Source of the DNA: Marinomonas sp. IMCC 4694
GTDB lineage: Bacteria > Pseudomonadota > Gammaproteobacteria > Pseudomonadales > Marinomonadaceae
DNA length: 64,000 bases
Reading direction: 5' to 3'
Assembly: GCF_008122525.1 (NCBI RefSeq)
Contig: NZ_VSRV01000001.1
Span: 1,426,001-1,490,000 of the forward strand
A model generated the notes under the pieces. The model worked only from the letters and a program-made list of their open reading frames with translations. It searched no databases and was not told the origin of the DNA. The position numbers and the translations under genes are program-made. This document shows, piece by piece, positions 32,219 through 41,026 of this stretch. Numbering within the stretch: the first letter of the stretch is position 1; each line of letters begins with the position of its first letter.

Positions 32219-33406
32219 ATGACATCAGCTGATCGCTGGTTACTTCCAGAGGGAGTAGATGAAGCGCTGCCTGAACAGGCCGCTAAGATTGAACACCTTA
32301 GAAGAACACTGCTTAATCTCCACGAAAGCTGGGGATATCAATTAGTAATACCTCCTCTTTTAGAGTATTTGGACTCCCTTCTTACCGGAGCCGGCTCAGA
32401 TTTAGAAATAGAAACCTTCAAAGTCATTGACCAGTTGTCAGGTCGGCTTCTTGGTATTCGTGCTGATTTTACCTCACAGGTTGCTCGCATTGACGCTCAT
32501 TGCCTTAAAAATGAGGGTGTGCAGCGTTTAAGTTACTGTGGCAGCGTATTAAGAACCATGCCGGCTGGACTTGATGGAACGAGAAGTCCAATCCAATTGG
32601 GTGCTGAGATTTATGGTCATGGTGGTGTAGAAAGTGACATTGAAGTCTTGTCTTTAATGCTGCAAACCTTGACCGTTGCTGGTTTGGGTCATGTTGTTCT
32701 CGATTTGGGTCATGTGGATGTGGTGAGTGGAGTGCTTGCTCTTTGCGATTTAGATACTGCACAAGAGACCAAGTTAATCGAACTTTACAAAGCAAAAGAT
32801 TTACCTGAGCTTGATCGTTACGTTGAGGCATTGCCATTGATGGCTACTCAGAAGCGCTGGCTGGTTGAGTTACCTAGGTTGTGTGGTGGAAAAGAGGTCT
32901 TAGAGCAAGCGACTGAGCTGTTTTCGGGTGTCAGTCAGTCCATCGACGATGCCATTATTTTATTGCAAAAAGTCAGTCAGTGTGTGGTTAAGCGTTTCCC
33001 GAGCGTTGGCCTGCATTTTGATCTTAGCGATCTTGTTTCATACAGTTATCATACTGGGGTGGTGTTTGCTGCTTACGTTCCGGGTTATGGGAATGCTATT
33101 GCGCGAGGTGGGCGTTATAACAATATTGGCCAAGTGTTTGGCCGTTCTCGTCCAGCGACCGGTTTTAGTACCGATGTGAAAGCCTTGGTGGCCTTGACAG
33201 ACGTAGTTGTTGTGCAGCCTAAAACGGTGTTATCGCCTATTTGTACAAACGATGCATTATGGGAAAAAGTAAATGCTTTGCGAGAGCAAGGTTACCGTGT
33301 AATGGAATCATTAGACCATTTGCACGTAATGAATATCGATTTTAAGCTGGATTTTGTTGGTGGTGCGTGGCAATTAGTGCCAGTACAAGACGAAAATTTT
33401 CTTTAA
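32219..33406 (+). CDS. hisZ: ATP phosphoribosyltransferase regulatory subunit
   Basis: HisZ is a catalytically dead relative of histidyl-tRNA synthetase. It binds short-form HisG and confers histidine feedback control on the first step of histidine synthesis. The 395-residue protein has the class II core (YQLVIPPLLEYLDSL, RADFTSQVARIDA, LGAEIYGHGG) and the C-terminal GYGNAIARGGRYNNIGQVFGRSRPATGFS. Part of the anticodon-binding domain of true synthetases is missing. hisG is not in the window. The hflC-DUF2065-hisZ-purA order is shared with pseudomonads. Confidence 0.93.
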   Translation: MTSADRWLLPEGVDEALPEQAAKIEHLRRTLLNLHESWGYQLVIPPLLEYLDSLLTGAGSDLEIETFKVIDQLSGRLLGIRADFTSQVARIDAHCLKNEGVQRLSYCGSVLRTMPAGLDGTRSPIQLGAEIYGHGGVESDIEVLSLMLQTLTVAGLGHVVLDLGHVDVVSGVLALCDLDTAQETKLIELYKAKDLPELDRYVEALPLMATQKRWLVELPRLCGGKEVLEQATELFSGVSQSIDDAIILLQKVSQCVVKRFPSVGLHFDLSDLVSYSYHTGVVFAAYVPGYGNAIARGGRYNNIGQVFGRSRPATGFSTDVKALVALTDVVVVQPKTVLSPICTNDALWEKVNALREQGYRVMESLDHLHVMNIDFKLDFVGGAWQLVPVQDENFL

Positions 33407-33432
33407 GAACTATCTGAATGAGACCTGAAATT

Positions 33433-34731
33433 ATGGGTAAAAATGTTGTTATTTTAGGCACCCAGTGGGGTGATGAAGGCAAGGGTAAGGTTGTAGACTT
33501 ACTGACAGAAGATGTTGCTGCGGTTGTTCGCTTTCAAGGCGGACACAATGCGGGTCACACTTTGGTTATTGATGGTAAGAAAACCGTATTGCACTTGATC
33601 CCTTCTGGTATTTTGCGTGAAGGTGTTCAGTGTGTCATCGGAAATGGTGTTGTTCTTTCGCCAGCGGCACTGAAAAAAGAAGTGCTTGAGCTTTTGGAGC
33701 AGGGTGTTCCGGCGGTGGATCGCCTTAAAATTAGTGCGGCTTGCCCACTGATTCTTCCTTATCATATTGCCATTGACCAAGCGCGTGAGCTTGCGAAGGG
33801 CGAAAAGAAAATCGGTACTACGGGTCGTGGCATTGGGCCGGCTTATGAAGACAAAGTCGCTCGTCGCGCTATTCGTGTAGGCGACCTTATGGACGCTCAA
33901 CGCTTTTCTGCCAAGCTGAAAGAAGTGCTTGAATACTATAATTTCGTGTTAACCCAGTACCATAATGCTGATCCTATTTCTTTCGATGAGGTGTATGCGG
34001 AGGGCTTGGAGATGGCTGAGTTCTTGCGTCCAATGGTAGCGGATACAATTACCTTGCTGCATGACTTGCGTAAAGCAGGTGCCAATATTATGTTTGAAGG
34101 CGCTCAAGGGTCATTGTTGGATGTTGATCATGGTACGTACCCTTATGTAACTTCTTCTAATACAACTGCGGGCGGCGCGCCTGCTGGTACAGGTTTTGGG
34201 CCTTTGTATTTAGATTACGTATTGGGTATCACCAAAGCTTATACAACGCGCGTTGGTTCAGGTCCTTTTCCAACAGAATTGTTTGATGAAGACGGAGAGC
34301 GTTTAGGTCGTCGTGGTCATGAGTTTGGCGCGACAACCGGCCGTTCACGTCGCTGTGGTTGGTTTGATGCGGTGGCTTTGCGTCACGCTGTTCAAATCAA
34401 CTCTGTATCAGGGATTTGCCTGACTAAGTTAGACGTGTTGGACGGCTCTTCTGTTATCAAGGTTTGTGTTTCTTATGCTAATGCAGATGGGACTCCTGTG
34501 ACTGGCTCTTTAGTAGACAGTGAAGGTTATGAAAACGCTCATCCTGTGTATGTTGAGTTGCCAGGTTGGACTGAATCCACAGTGGGAGCAGAAAATTTCG
34601 AGGCTTTGCCTGAAAATGCTCAATCTTACGTGCGATTCTTACAAGAGCAGGTTGGTGTGCCGATTGATATTATTTCTACTGGCCCTGACCGTAACGAGAC
34701 CATTGTTATACGTGATCCGTTTAAAATGTAA
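33433..34731 (+). CDS. purA: Adenylosuccinate synthetase
   Basis: PurA converts IMP, aspartate and GTP to adenylosuccinate in AMP synthesis. The 432 residues equal the E. coli length and start MGKNVVILGTQWGDEGKGKVVD, containing the catalytic aspartate and the GTP-binding loop. GGHNAGHT, TTGRGIGPAYEDK and GSGPFPTE follow. A five-codon upstream ATG (33418) is in frame but is not part of the family N-terminus. A terminator follows. Confidence 0.96.
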   Translation: MGKNVVILGTQWGDEGKGKVVDLLTEDVAAVVRFQGGHNAGHTLVIDGKKTVLHLIPSGILREGVQCVIGNGVVLSPAALKKEVLELLEQGVPAVDRLKISAACPLILPYHIAIDQARELAKGEKKIGTTGRGIGPAYEDKVARRAIRVGDLMDAQRFSAKLKEVLEYYNFVLTQYHNADPISFDEVYAEGLEMAEFLRPMVADTITLLHDLRKAGANIMFEGAQGSLLDVDHGTYPYVTSSNTTAGGAPAGTGFGPLYLDYVLGITKAYTTRVGSGPFPTELFDEDGERLGRRGHEFGATTGRSRRCGWFDAVALRHAVQINSVSGICLTKLDVLDGSSVIKVCVSYANADGTPVTGSLVDSEGYENAHPVYVELPGWTESTVGAENFEALPENAQSYVRFLQEQVGVPIDIISTGPDRNETIVIRDPFKM

Positions 34732-34758
34732 TCGTTTGCCGTAAGAGTTTAACCTGTT

Positions 34759-34787
34759 CAAAAAGCCGCTTTTTAAGCGGTTTTTTA
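34759..34787 (+). terminator. Terminator after purA
   Basis: AAAAAGCCGCTT and AAGCGGTTTTTT form a stem with a short TT loop and a T-run. Confidence 0.9.
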
Positions 34788-34954
34788 GTCTCTATTGCGT
34801 GTTAAGTTCACCATATAAGTATTATTTGTAAAAAGAGTGAAAAGACACGATGGTGATAATTAATCGTTAAGGTAGTATTTAGCGCTGACGTTGTAATGCA
34901 GAAATGATTAATTAAATCACTTATTTAACTACAAAAAGAGAGGAGGCAGTTTGT

Positions 34955-35653
34955 ATGGTTAAGTTGTTGTTGGCGGATGATGACGCCCGTTTATCTGACC
35001 TGATCAAAGAGTATTTTGTTGGTGAAGGATACGAGGTTGCCCACGCGTGGAATGGTCGAGAGGCGCTTGCGTTAATAGCGGTTGATATGCCTGATATTAT
35101 TATTCTTGATGTGATGATGCCTGAACTAGATGGTTTTGAAACATTAAAGCAAATTCGTAGTAAAAGCGCGGTCCCCGTTATTATGCTTACGGCAAAGGGC
35201 GACGACATTGATCGTATTCTTGGTTTAGAGATGGGAGCCGATGATTATTTATCGAAGCCGTTTAATCCTCGTGAATTGCTGGCCCGAATAAAAGCGATAT
35301 TACGCAGAGCAACACAAGACCGTGATGATGACCCAATGGCGGACATAGATTTGGTCGGCGTTTTGTTGCGTAGAAAAGACCGTACGGTCTATTTAAATGG
35401 TGATCTTGTTGAGCTCACAACCTCTGAATACACCTTGTTGGAGTGTATGTTGATGGCTCCAGGTCAAGTGTTGACCAAGCAGGAGCTTTCAGAAAGGGCG
35501 TTAGGAAGAAAGCTCACTATGTACGACCGCAGTTTGGATATGCACATTAGTAATTTGCGTAAAAAAATTGGCAATGTAGATAATGGTGATCCAAGAATAA
35601 AAACAGTGCGCGGTGTGGGTTACATTTTTGTTTCTCCGGAAAAGGGCAGTTAG
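34955..35653 (+). CDS. CpxR-like response regulator
   Basis: The 232-residue OmpR-family protein has the receiver acidic residues D8-D9, the phospho-acceptor D52 (ILDVMMPELDG), T79 and K101. The winged helix (about 130-228) contains ALGRKLTMYDRSLDMHISNLRKKI and ends VRGVGYIFVS, strikingly close to CpxR of E. coli. GAGGAGG lies upstream of the ATG. The kinase follows after 6 bases. An orthologous envelope stress role is likely, but no cpxP-like gene is next to it. Confidence 0.9.
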   Translation: MVKLLLADDDARLSDLIKEYFVGEGYEVAHAWNGREALALIAVDMPDIIILDVMMPELDGFETLKQIRSKSAVPVIMLTAKGDDIDRILGLEMGADDYLSKPFNPRELLARIKAILRRATQDRDDDPMADIDLVGVLLRRKDRTVYLNGDLVELTTSEYTLLECMLMAPGQVLTKQELSERALGRKLTMYDRSLDMHISNLRKKIGNVDNGDPRIKTVRGVGYIFVSPEKGS

Positions 35654-35659
35654 TATTGT

Positions 35660-36967
35660 ATGAAGAATACTTTCCTGCGTGTTTTTCTGGTTGTGCTGTT
35701 GTCCAACATTGTGGTGGTTAGTATTGGCCTAGGAATCGTCCAGTTCATACAAGAGCGAAACCAAGTGTCGGCTGATTTGCTTGGTGAGGTCGGTGTGCAA
35801 TTGGTTGCAGGTTATGAGCGATTTGGTATTGTTTCGCTGCAAGAAGAAACAATCAAAGCGCAAAAAAAACTTTCTGGAACTATTTATTTATATCAAGAAA
35901 ATGGCCGATCACTTTTGAAGCCGTTGCCCCGAAATTTTAGAGAGCAAAATAGTCCCAGTGTAAAAAACCAACCAGAAGCTGATTTTCTTCACAGTCAATT
36001 TATTCAGGTAATTGGCAGTAGCAATATCCAGTATTTGATGATTTTCAAACCAGATCCTGAGAGCGACCCTTTGGCGCCTGAAGCGATAGTGGGCTTTTCA
36101 TTGTTAGGTCTTTTGGTGTCGAGCGGTGTGCTAGCTTACTGGTTATTGGGTCCCTTGCTCAAGTTGCAACGTGTTGCACGATCATTTGGGCAGGGTGATA
36201 TGTCGGCGAGGGTTGACAATAAGTTGGCGCGCAGAAGCGATGCCGTTGGTAAGTTGGCCAGTGAGTTCAATCAGATGGCCGGGAGAATACAAACGCTGTT
36301 GTCCTCAAAAGAGCGCCTCATGCGTGATGTGTCTCATGAGCTAAGAACGCCACTAGCAAGAATAGAGGTGGCTCTGACGATCGCAGAAGATAAATACGCC
36401 ATAGAGGCGCAAAAAGGGTACCTGCATCGTATCCGTACTGAGTTACATGAGCTCGATGAATTGATTGGGCAGGTGCTTACGTTGAGTAGGCTAGAGGCCG
36501 CTTCACTCAGTAAAGAAGAGATTGATGTGCAAGAGTGGCTTGGCGACATCGTAGACGATGTCAGTTTTGAGAGTCAGCTTAAAGACATTACTGTTGCGGT
36601 ATTGGGTAATGCGCCTAAAACCTTGCTAGGTGATCCTTTACAGTTGCGCCATGCGATTGAAAATGTGCTGCGTAATGCGTGTTTTTATGCTGGGAACGGT
36701 GGTGTGATAGAGTTGGAAACGAGGGAAAAGTCAGGGTTTGCCTACATCTACATTCGCGATAATGGTCCAGGTGTACCAGACGATAAATTGGATAAAATTT
36801 TTCATGCTTTTTATCGCTCATCAAAAGCGAGAGAGGCTAATAGTGGTGGTTTTGGCGTTGGTTTAACGATTTCCCAACGTATTATCGGCGCTCATAAAGG
36901 TCAGATAACAGCGCGTAATCGCGAAGAGGGTGGTTTGGAGGTCTGCTTTAAATTGCCTTTGGTGTGA
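35660..36967 (+). CDS. CpxA-like sensor histidine kinase
   Basis: The 435-residue inner-membrane kinase has membrane segments at about 6-28 and 142-164, a periplasmic sensor region of about 110 residues, a HAMP linker (about 165-215), the H-box MRDVSHELRTPLARIEVAL with H226, and an ATPase domain (ENVLRNACFYA, DNGPGVPDDKL, FGVGLTISQRII). The layout and the HELRTPLAR box are those of CpxA, though the sensor region is shorter. It is co-transcribed with the preceding regulator. Confidence 0.9.
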   Translation: MKNTFLRVFLVVLLSNIVVVSIGLGIVQFIQERNQVSADLLGEVGVQLVAGYERFGIVSLQEETIKAQKKLSGTIYLYQENGRSLLKPLPRNFREQNSPSVKNQPEADFLHSQFIQVIGSSNIQYLMIFKPDPESDPLAPEAIVGFSLLGLLVSSGVLAYWLLGPLLKLQRVARSFGQGDMSARVDNKLARRSDAVGKLASEFNQMAGRIQTLLSSKERLMRDVSHELRTPLARIEVALTIAEDKYAIEAQKGYLHRIRTELHELDELIGQVLTLSRLEAASLSKEEIDVQEWLGDIVDDVSFESQLKDITVAVLGNAPKTLLGDPLQLRHAIENVLRNACFYAGNGGVIELETREKSGFAYIYIRDNGPGVPDDKLDKIFHAFYRSSKAREANSGGFGVGLTISQRIIGAHKGQITARNREEGGLEVCFKLPLV

Positions 36968-37004
36968 TGATTAGTGTGCGCCCGTTGTGTGTGATAGAAA
37001 GCCC

Positions 37005-37040
37005 TTGTTATTGTTCTCATAGGTGAGTAGTATTCTCACC
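37005..37040 (+). promoter_or_regulatory. Promoter of rnpB with a dyad over the -10 box
   Basis: TTGTTA (37005-37010), a 17-base spacer and TAGTAT (37028-37033) place the start at 37041, the first base of the RNA. GGTGAG (37022-37027) and CTCACC (37035-37040) form a perfect inverted repeat around the -10 box. Confidence 0.75.
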
Positions 37041-37391
37041 GCAAGTTGGCTAGGCAGTCGCCGCTCAATTTATTGGGGGGAGGAAAGTCCGGGCTTCACA
37101 GGGTAAAGTGCCAGGTAACGCCTGGGGGGCGTGAGCCTACGGAAAGTGCAGCAGAAAATACACCGCCTAAGCAGTTTACTGCCGGTAAGGTTGAAATGGT
37201 GCGGTAAGAGCGCACCGCGCGACTGGCAACAGCTCGTGGCAAGGTAAACCCCACTTGAAGCAAGACCAAATAGGAACTCTTTGGCGTGACCCGCGCTGAG
37301 TTCGGGTAGGTTGCTAAAGACGTGCAGTGATGTACGTATTAGATGAATGACTGTCCACGACAGAACCCGGCTTATCGGCCAACTTGCATTT
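37041..37391 (+). ncRNA. rnpB: RNase P RNA, bacterial type A
   Basis: The catalytic RNA of RNase P matures tRNA 5' ends. Helix P1 is seen as GCAAGTTGGC (37041-37050) pairing perfectly with GCCAACTTGC (37378-37387). Universally conserved blocks are present: GAGGAAAGTCCGGGCT near the 5' end, GCCAGGTAACGCCTGG, GGTGCGGTAAGAGCGCACC, CCAAATAGG, and near the 3' end AGATGAATGACTGTCCACGA with CAGAACCCGGCTTATCGG. P1 is followed by a T-rich run, which may end transcription. The P3 region is shorter than in E. coli. Confidence 0.97.
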
Positions 37392-37460
37392 TTTCTTGTT
37401 GCGTACTGAACGTTTAATGTGAAATACACACCTCTGTATATATTTTTTATACTGTATAAG

Positions 37461-37487
37461 AACCGCTTTCAATAAGCGGTTTTTTTG
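37461..37487 (+). terminator. Terminator downstream of rnpB
   Basis: AACCGCTT and AAGCGGTT pair across a five-base loop and are followed by T residues. It insulates rnpB from the mraZ promoter. Confidence 0.85.
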
Positions 37488-37555
37488 TGCCTTTTTTTTA
37501 GTAAAACGCCATTAAAACAATATTTTTTTACTATTTTTACGAAAAATGTTAAATT

Positions 37556-37580
37556 GTGGGAAAATGTGTCGATAAGTGGG
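37556..37580 (+). promoter_or_regulatory. MraZ-box array upstream of mraZ
   Basis: GTGGG (37556-37560), GTGTC (37566-37570) and GTGGG (37576-37580) occur with an exact 10-base period, just before the mraZ start. MraZ is known to repress its own promoter through TGGGN direct repeats with this spacing. The middle repeat is degenerate. Confidence 0.7.
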
Positions 37581-37587
37581 TATGAGC

Positions 37588-38043
37588 GTGTTTAGAGGGA
37601 TTCATCAAGTCAGTGTTGATGTGAAGGGGCGAATGTCACTTCCAGCACGATTGCGCGATGAACTTGCTCTTTATGACAGCAGTGGTGTGGTTGTGACCAT
37701 AGACCCTATTTCTAGGTGTTTGTTGTTATACCCGTTAGCTGAGTGGGAGTTGATTCAGCAGAAGCTTGATAAACTGCCCACGTTTCAACCTCAGGCAAGG
37801 CGTTTGCAGCGTCTTTTGGTTGGTCATGCAACAGATGTAGACGTTGATAAAGCGGGCCGGATCCTTCTGCCAGCGCCATTACGTGAATTTGCTCGATTAG
37901 ATAAAAAGTTGACACTACTTGGTCAGGGTAAAAAATTAGAGATTTGGAGCCAAGAAGAGTGGGAAGCTCAGCGCGAAGATTATTTGTCTCAAGATGCCCT
38001 TGAGGACTTACAGACTGAAACCATGATGGATATTTCTTTATGA
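37588..38043 (+). CDS. mraZ: Transcriptional regulator MraZ
   Basis: MraZ is the DNA-binding repressor of the division and cell wall cluster. The protein consists of two AbrB-like halves: VSVDVKGRMSLPARLRDEL near the start and VDVDKAGRILLPAPLREFA in the middle. From the GTG at 37588 it has 151 residues and begins MFRG, as almost all family members do. An ATG two codons earlier (37582) is possible but would overlap the GTGGG box. The end overlaps rsmH by 4 bases. Confidence 0.94.
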   Translation: MFRGIHQVSVDVKGRMSLPARLRDELALYDSSGVVVTIDPISRCLLLYPLAEWELIQQKLDKLPTFQPQARRLQRLLVGHATDVDVDKAGRILLPAPLREFARLDKKLTLLGQGKKLEIWSQEEWEAQREDYLSQDALEDLQTETMMDISL

Positions 38044-38978
38044 CAAAGACGATGGCAGAACACATAAGCGTGATGCTTGATGAATCCGTCGATATGCTCG
38101 TAACCGACACAGACGGCCTGTATATAGATGGTACGTTTGGTCGCGGTGGCCATACTCGCTTGGTATTGGAGCGGCTCAACGAGGGCCGTTTGCTTGGCTT
38201 TGATAAAGATCCGGTGGCCATTTCACATGGCAAGTCGTTAGAGAAAGAAGACCCCCGTTTTACCATCGTTCAAGATACTTTTGCCAACATGTCTGAACAC
38301 ATCTTATCGGTATTTGGTGTGAACAGAGTAGACGGTGTGATGATGGATTTGGGTGTGTCATCTCCTCAAATTGATGATGCCGAGCGTGGTTTTAGCTTTA
38401 TGAACGACGGCCCGCTTGATATGCGCATGAACCCAGATAAGGGGTTGAGCGCGGCACAGTGGGTTGCAACGGTCAGTGAAAAAGACATGGCCGATGTGAT
38501 GTATCAATACGGTGAAGAGCGTTTTTCTCGTCGAATTGCTAAAGCTATTTGTGAATATCGTTCACACACGCCTATTTTAACCACTTTGCAGCTTTCAAAA
38601 ATTGTTGCCGAAGCAAACCCCGCGTGGGAAAAAGGCAAAAACCCCGCCACTCGTGCTTTTCAAGGCATTCGGATTCATATCAATAATGAGCTGGGCGATT
38701 TAGAAGTGGGCCTTGATGCCGCGGCAGACGCGTTAAAAGTGGGTGGTCGGCTGGCGGTTATCAGTTTTCATTCCCTTGAAGATCGTATTGTTAAGCGTTT
38801 TATGAAACTCAAAGCCAAGGGTCCTGAATTACCTAGGCATTTGCCTATTCGAAACGCACATCTGGACATTAAATTTAAAACCATTGGTAAGGCTATTAAA
38901 CCATCTCAATCTGAGGTGAGTGACAATGTCCGCTCCCGCAGTGCTGTGCTGCGTGTATTGGAGAGGGTGAGTGATTAA
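38040..38978 (+). CDS. rsmH: 16S rRNA (cytosine-1402 N4)-methyltransferase
   Basis: RsmH methylates N4 of C1402 in the 30S P site. The 312-residue protein has the family motifs ISVMLDESVDML, DGTFGRGGHTR, GFDKDP, MMDLGVSSPQIDDAERGFSF and ISFHSLEDRIVKRFM. It starts at ATGA, sharing 4 bases with mraZ, and its end overlaps ftsL by 8 bases. Confidence 0.96.
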   Translation: MTKTMAEHISVMLDESVDMLVTDTDGLYIDGTFGRGGHTRLVLERLNEGRLLGFDKDPVAISHGKSLEKEDPRFTIVQDTFANMSEHILSVFGVNRVDGVMMDLGVSSPQIDDAERGFSFMNDGPLDMRMNPDKGLSAAQWVATVSEKDMADVMYQYGEERFSRRIAKAICEYRSHTPILTTLQLSKIVAEANPAWEKGKNPATRAFQGIRIHINNELGDLEVGLDAAADALKVGGRLAVISFHSLEDRIVKRFMKLKAKGPELPRHLPIRNAHLDIKFKTIGKAIKPSQSEVSDNVRSRSAVLRVLERVSD

Positions 38979-39249
38979 GGTGAGTGTTTCGCCTTGGCCC
39001 TTTGCGGTCGGTGTGCTGTTTTTAGCCATCACTTCGATCGCGGTTGTTATACAAGTGTATGACTTTAGAAAAGATTTTTCTTATCTTCAGACATTAAAGC
39101 AAGATGAAGTGGATTATGAAGTGAAATGGGGTCAGTTGCTTCTTGAGCAAAGTGCACTGACTCAGCCTAGCCGTTTAGAGCAGTCAGCGGTAAAAAAATT
39201 GAATATGCACGCTCCCTCACAAAATGAATTGATAATAGTGAAGCCATGA
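38971..39249 (+). CDS. ftsL: Cell division protein FtsL
   Basis: FtsL is a bitopic division protein that joins FtsB and FtsQ. The 92-residue protein has a short basic cytoplasmic end, one membrane segment (about 9-28) and a periplasmic leucine-rich coiled coil (about 35-80). The start is a GTG with GGAGAGGG upstream. A second in-frame GTG (38980) would shorten it by three residues. It overlaps ftsI by 4 bases. Confidence 0.88.
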   Translation: MIKVSVSPWPFAVGVLFLAITSIAVVIQVYDFRKDFSYLQTLKQDEVDYEVKWGQLLLEQSALTQPSRLEQSAVKKLNMHAPSQNELIIVKP

Positions 39250-41009
39250 AGATTGAAGACAGTATTCATATACCCGGCAAATGGCGCGTCAGATTTGTGT
39301 ATGCGATTGCACTACTGTTGTTTCTTGTGGCAGGAGGTCGATTGTTCTATCTGACGGTGGTAGATAAAGCCTTTTTGCAGAATCAAGGTGAAATGCGCGC
39401 GGTCAGAACGGAATCGATTCCGGCTACACGAGGCATGATTTTAGATCGTCGTGGTGAGCCTTTAGCTGTGAGTACGCCAACATGGACCTTAGTCGCGAAT
39501 CCAAAAGCATTGTGGGCGATGGCCGCAGACCCCTCTCAGAACATAGGCCCAGAGCAAGAAATTAAACGGCTCGCTGAAGTGATGGGGGTTGGTCGTGCTT
39601 GGTTGCAAGAAAGGTTTGAGTCGAATAAGACGCGTTCATTTATGTACTTAAAACGTCAAATTCCCCCTCATGAAGCGGAGGAAATTATGGCTGCAAAAGT
39701 GCTGGGCGTGATCAAAACGAAAGAATACAAACGATTTTATCCGGCGGGTGAAGTGGCTTCCCATGTTGTCGGTTTTACGAACATCGATGACAAAGGTCAA
39801 GAGGGAATTGAGCTTGCTTACGATCAAGCGCTTGAGGGACAGCCTGGTCGACGTAGCTACGTTAAAGATTTAACCGGTAATATTATCCGCGGTATTGGTG
39901 TTGAAGAGACTGAGCGCCCAGGTGAGAATATTGAGCTCAGTATTGATCTTAGACTGCAATATTTGGCTTATCGTGAATTAAAAGCAGCGGTCACTGAGCA
40001 TCGAGCCACGTCGGCGTCTGCTGTTATTTTAGATGTTAAAACGGGCGAAATTCTTGCCATGGTGAATCAGCCATCTTACAACCCTAATGACCGTTCCAAA
40101 TTAGAGTATGAAGAGCTTAGAAATCGCGCCGTAATTGATTTGTTTGAGCCTGGCTCAACCATGAAACCATTCACGGTATCGGCGGCATTGATGTCGGGGC
40201 AATACACCACAGAAACCACCATTAATACCTCACCAGGGTATTTACGATTCGGTCGATTTACCATTCGAGATGCCGCGAATTACGGCGTAATTGATTTTGA
40301 AAAGCTACTGATCAAATCCAGCAACGTGGGGGCATCTAAAATTGCTTTATCGCTTCCACAGGACGCTATTTGGAATATGGATTATGAACTGGGTATTGGT
40401 TCCCAAGTCGGTATTGGTTTTCCTGGCGAGGCGTCAGGTGTTTTGCCGTCTCATCCAAAATGGCACCCTTCTGAAATTGCTACCTTGTCTTATGGGTATG
40501 GTTTGTCCGTGTCCACTCTCCAGCTTGCTCAGGCTTACATGACATTAGCGAATAATGGCTACCGTGTTCCTGTCACTATTTTTAAACAAGATGTGCCGGC
40601 ACAAGGAAAGCAAGTTATCCCTAATGATGTGGCCAAAGATGTTGTGAAAATGATGGAGGCGGTTGTGCAGGAAGGGTCGGGTAAGGCCGCACAGATTCCA
40701 GGCTACCGAGTAGCAGGTAAAACCGGTACGGTTCACAAAGTAGGGTCAAAAGGGTATGAATACGATCAGTATATTGCTTTGTTCGCTGGTGTCGCGCCGG
40801 CGTCAAACCCAAGGCTGGCGATGGTTGTCATGGTGAATGACCCTAAAGGGCGTGAATATTACGGTGGTGAAGTTGCAGCGCCAGTATTTTCTCGTGTTAT
40901 GGAAGGGGCGTTAACGACCTTGAATATCTATCCAGATTTGCCTGAGGGTTTGAGGGAAGTGCGATTGGAACCGAAAAAGTCGCCCTACAGAGTGGTGCAA
41001 GGTGGCTGA
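39246..41009 (+). CDS. ftsI: Peptidoglycan D,D-transpeptidase FtsI (PBP3)
   Basis: FtsI is the septal transpeptidase. The 587 residues have one N-terminal membrane segment (about 18-36), a non-penicillin-binding domain (RGMILDRRGEPLAVSTP) and the transpeptidase domain with active serine S304 in STMK307, SSN and K492-T-G. E. coli FtsI has 588 residues. It lies in a run of overlapping genes and is followed by murE after 17 bases. Confidence 0.96.
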   Translation: MKIEDSIHIPGKWRVRFVYAIALLLFLVAGGRLFYLTVVDKAFLQNQGEMRAVRTESIPATRGMILDRRGEPLAVSTPTWTLVANPKALWAMAADPSQNIGPEQEIKRLAEVMGVGRAWLQERFESNKTRSFMYLKRQIPPHEAEEIMAAKVLGVIKTKEYKRFYPAGEVASHVVGFTNIDDKGQEGIELAYDQALEGQPGRRSYVKDLTGNIIRGIGVEETERPGENIELSIDLRLQYLAYRELKAAVTEHRATSASAVILDVKTGEILAMVNQPSYNPNDRSKLEYEELRNRAVIDLFEPGSTMKPFTVSAALMSGQYTTETTINTSPGYLRFGRFTIRDAANYGVIDFEKLLIKSSNVGASKIALSLPQDAIWNMDYELGIGSQVGIGFPGEASGVLPSHPKWHPSEIATLSYGYGLSVSTLQLAQAYMTLANNGYRVPVTIFKQDVPAQGKQVIPNDVAKDVVKMMEAVVQEGSGKAAQIPGYRVAGKTGTVHKVGSKGYEYDQYIALFAGVAPASNPRLAMVVMVNDPKGREYYGGEVAAPVFSRVMEGALTTLNIYPDLPEGLREVRLEPKKSPYRVVQGG

Positions 41010-41026
41010 TTGGTTAAGGTGTTTAA

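Noticed and set aside
34828..34842. A possible CpxR box (GTAAA-n5-TGAAA) before the CpxR-like regulator
   Set aside because: Only the first half matches the known GTAAA-n5-GTAAA consensus, which is too weak to call in an A-rich leader.
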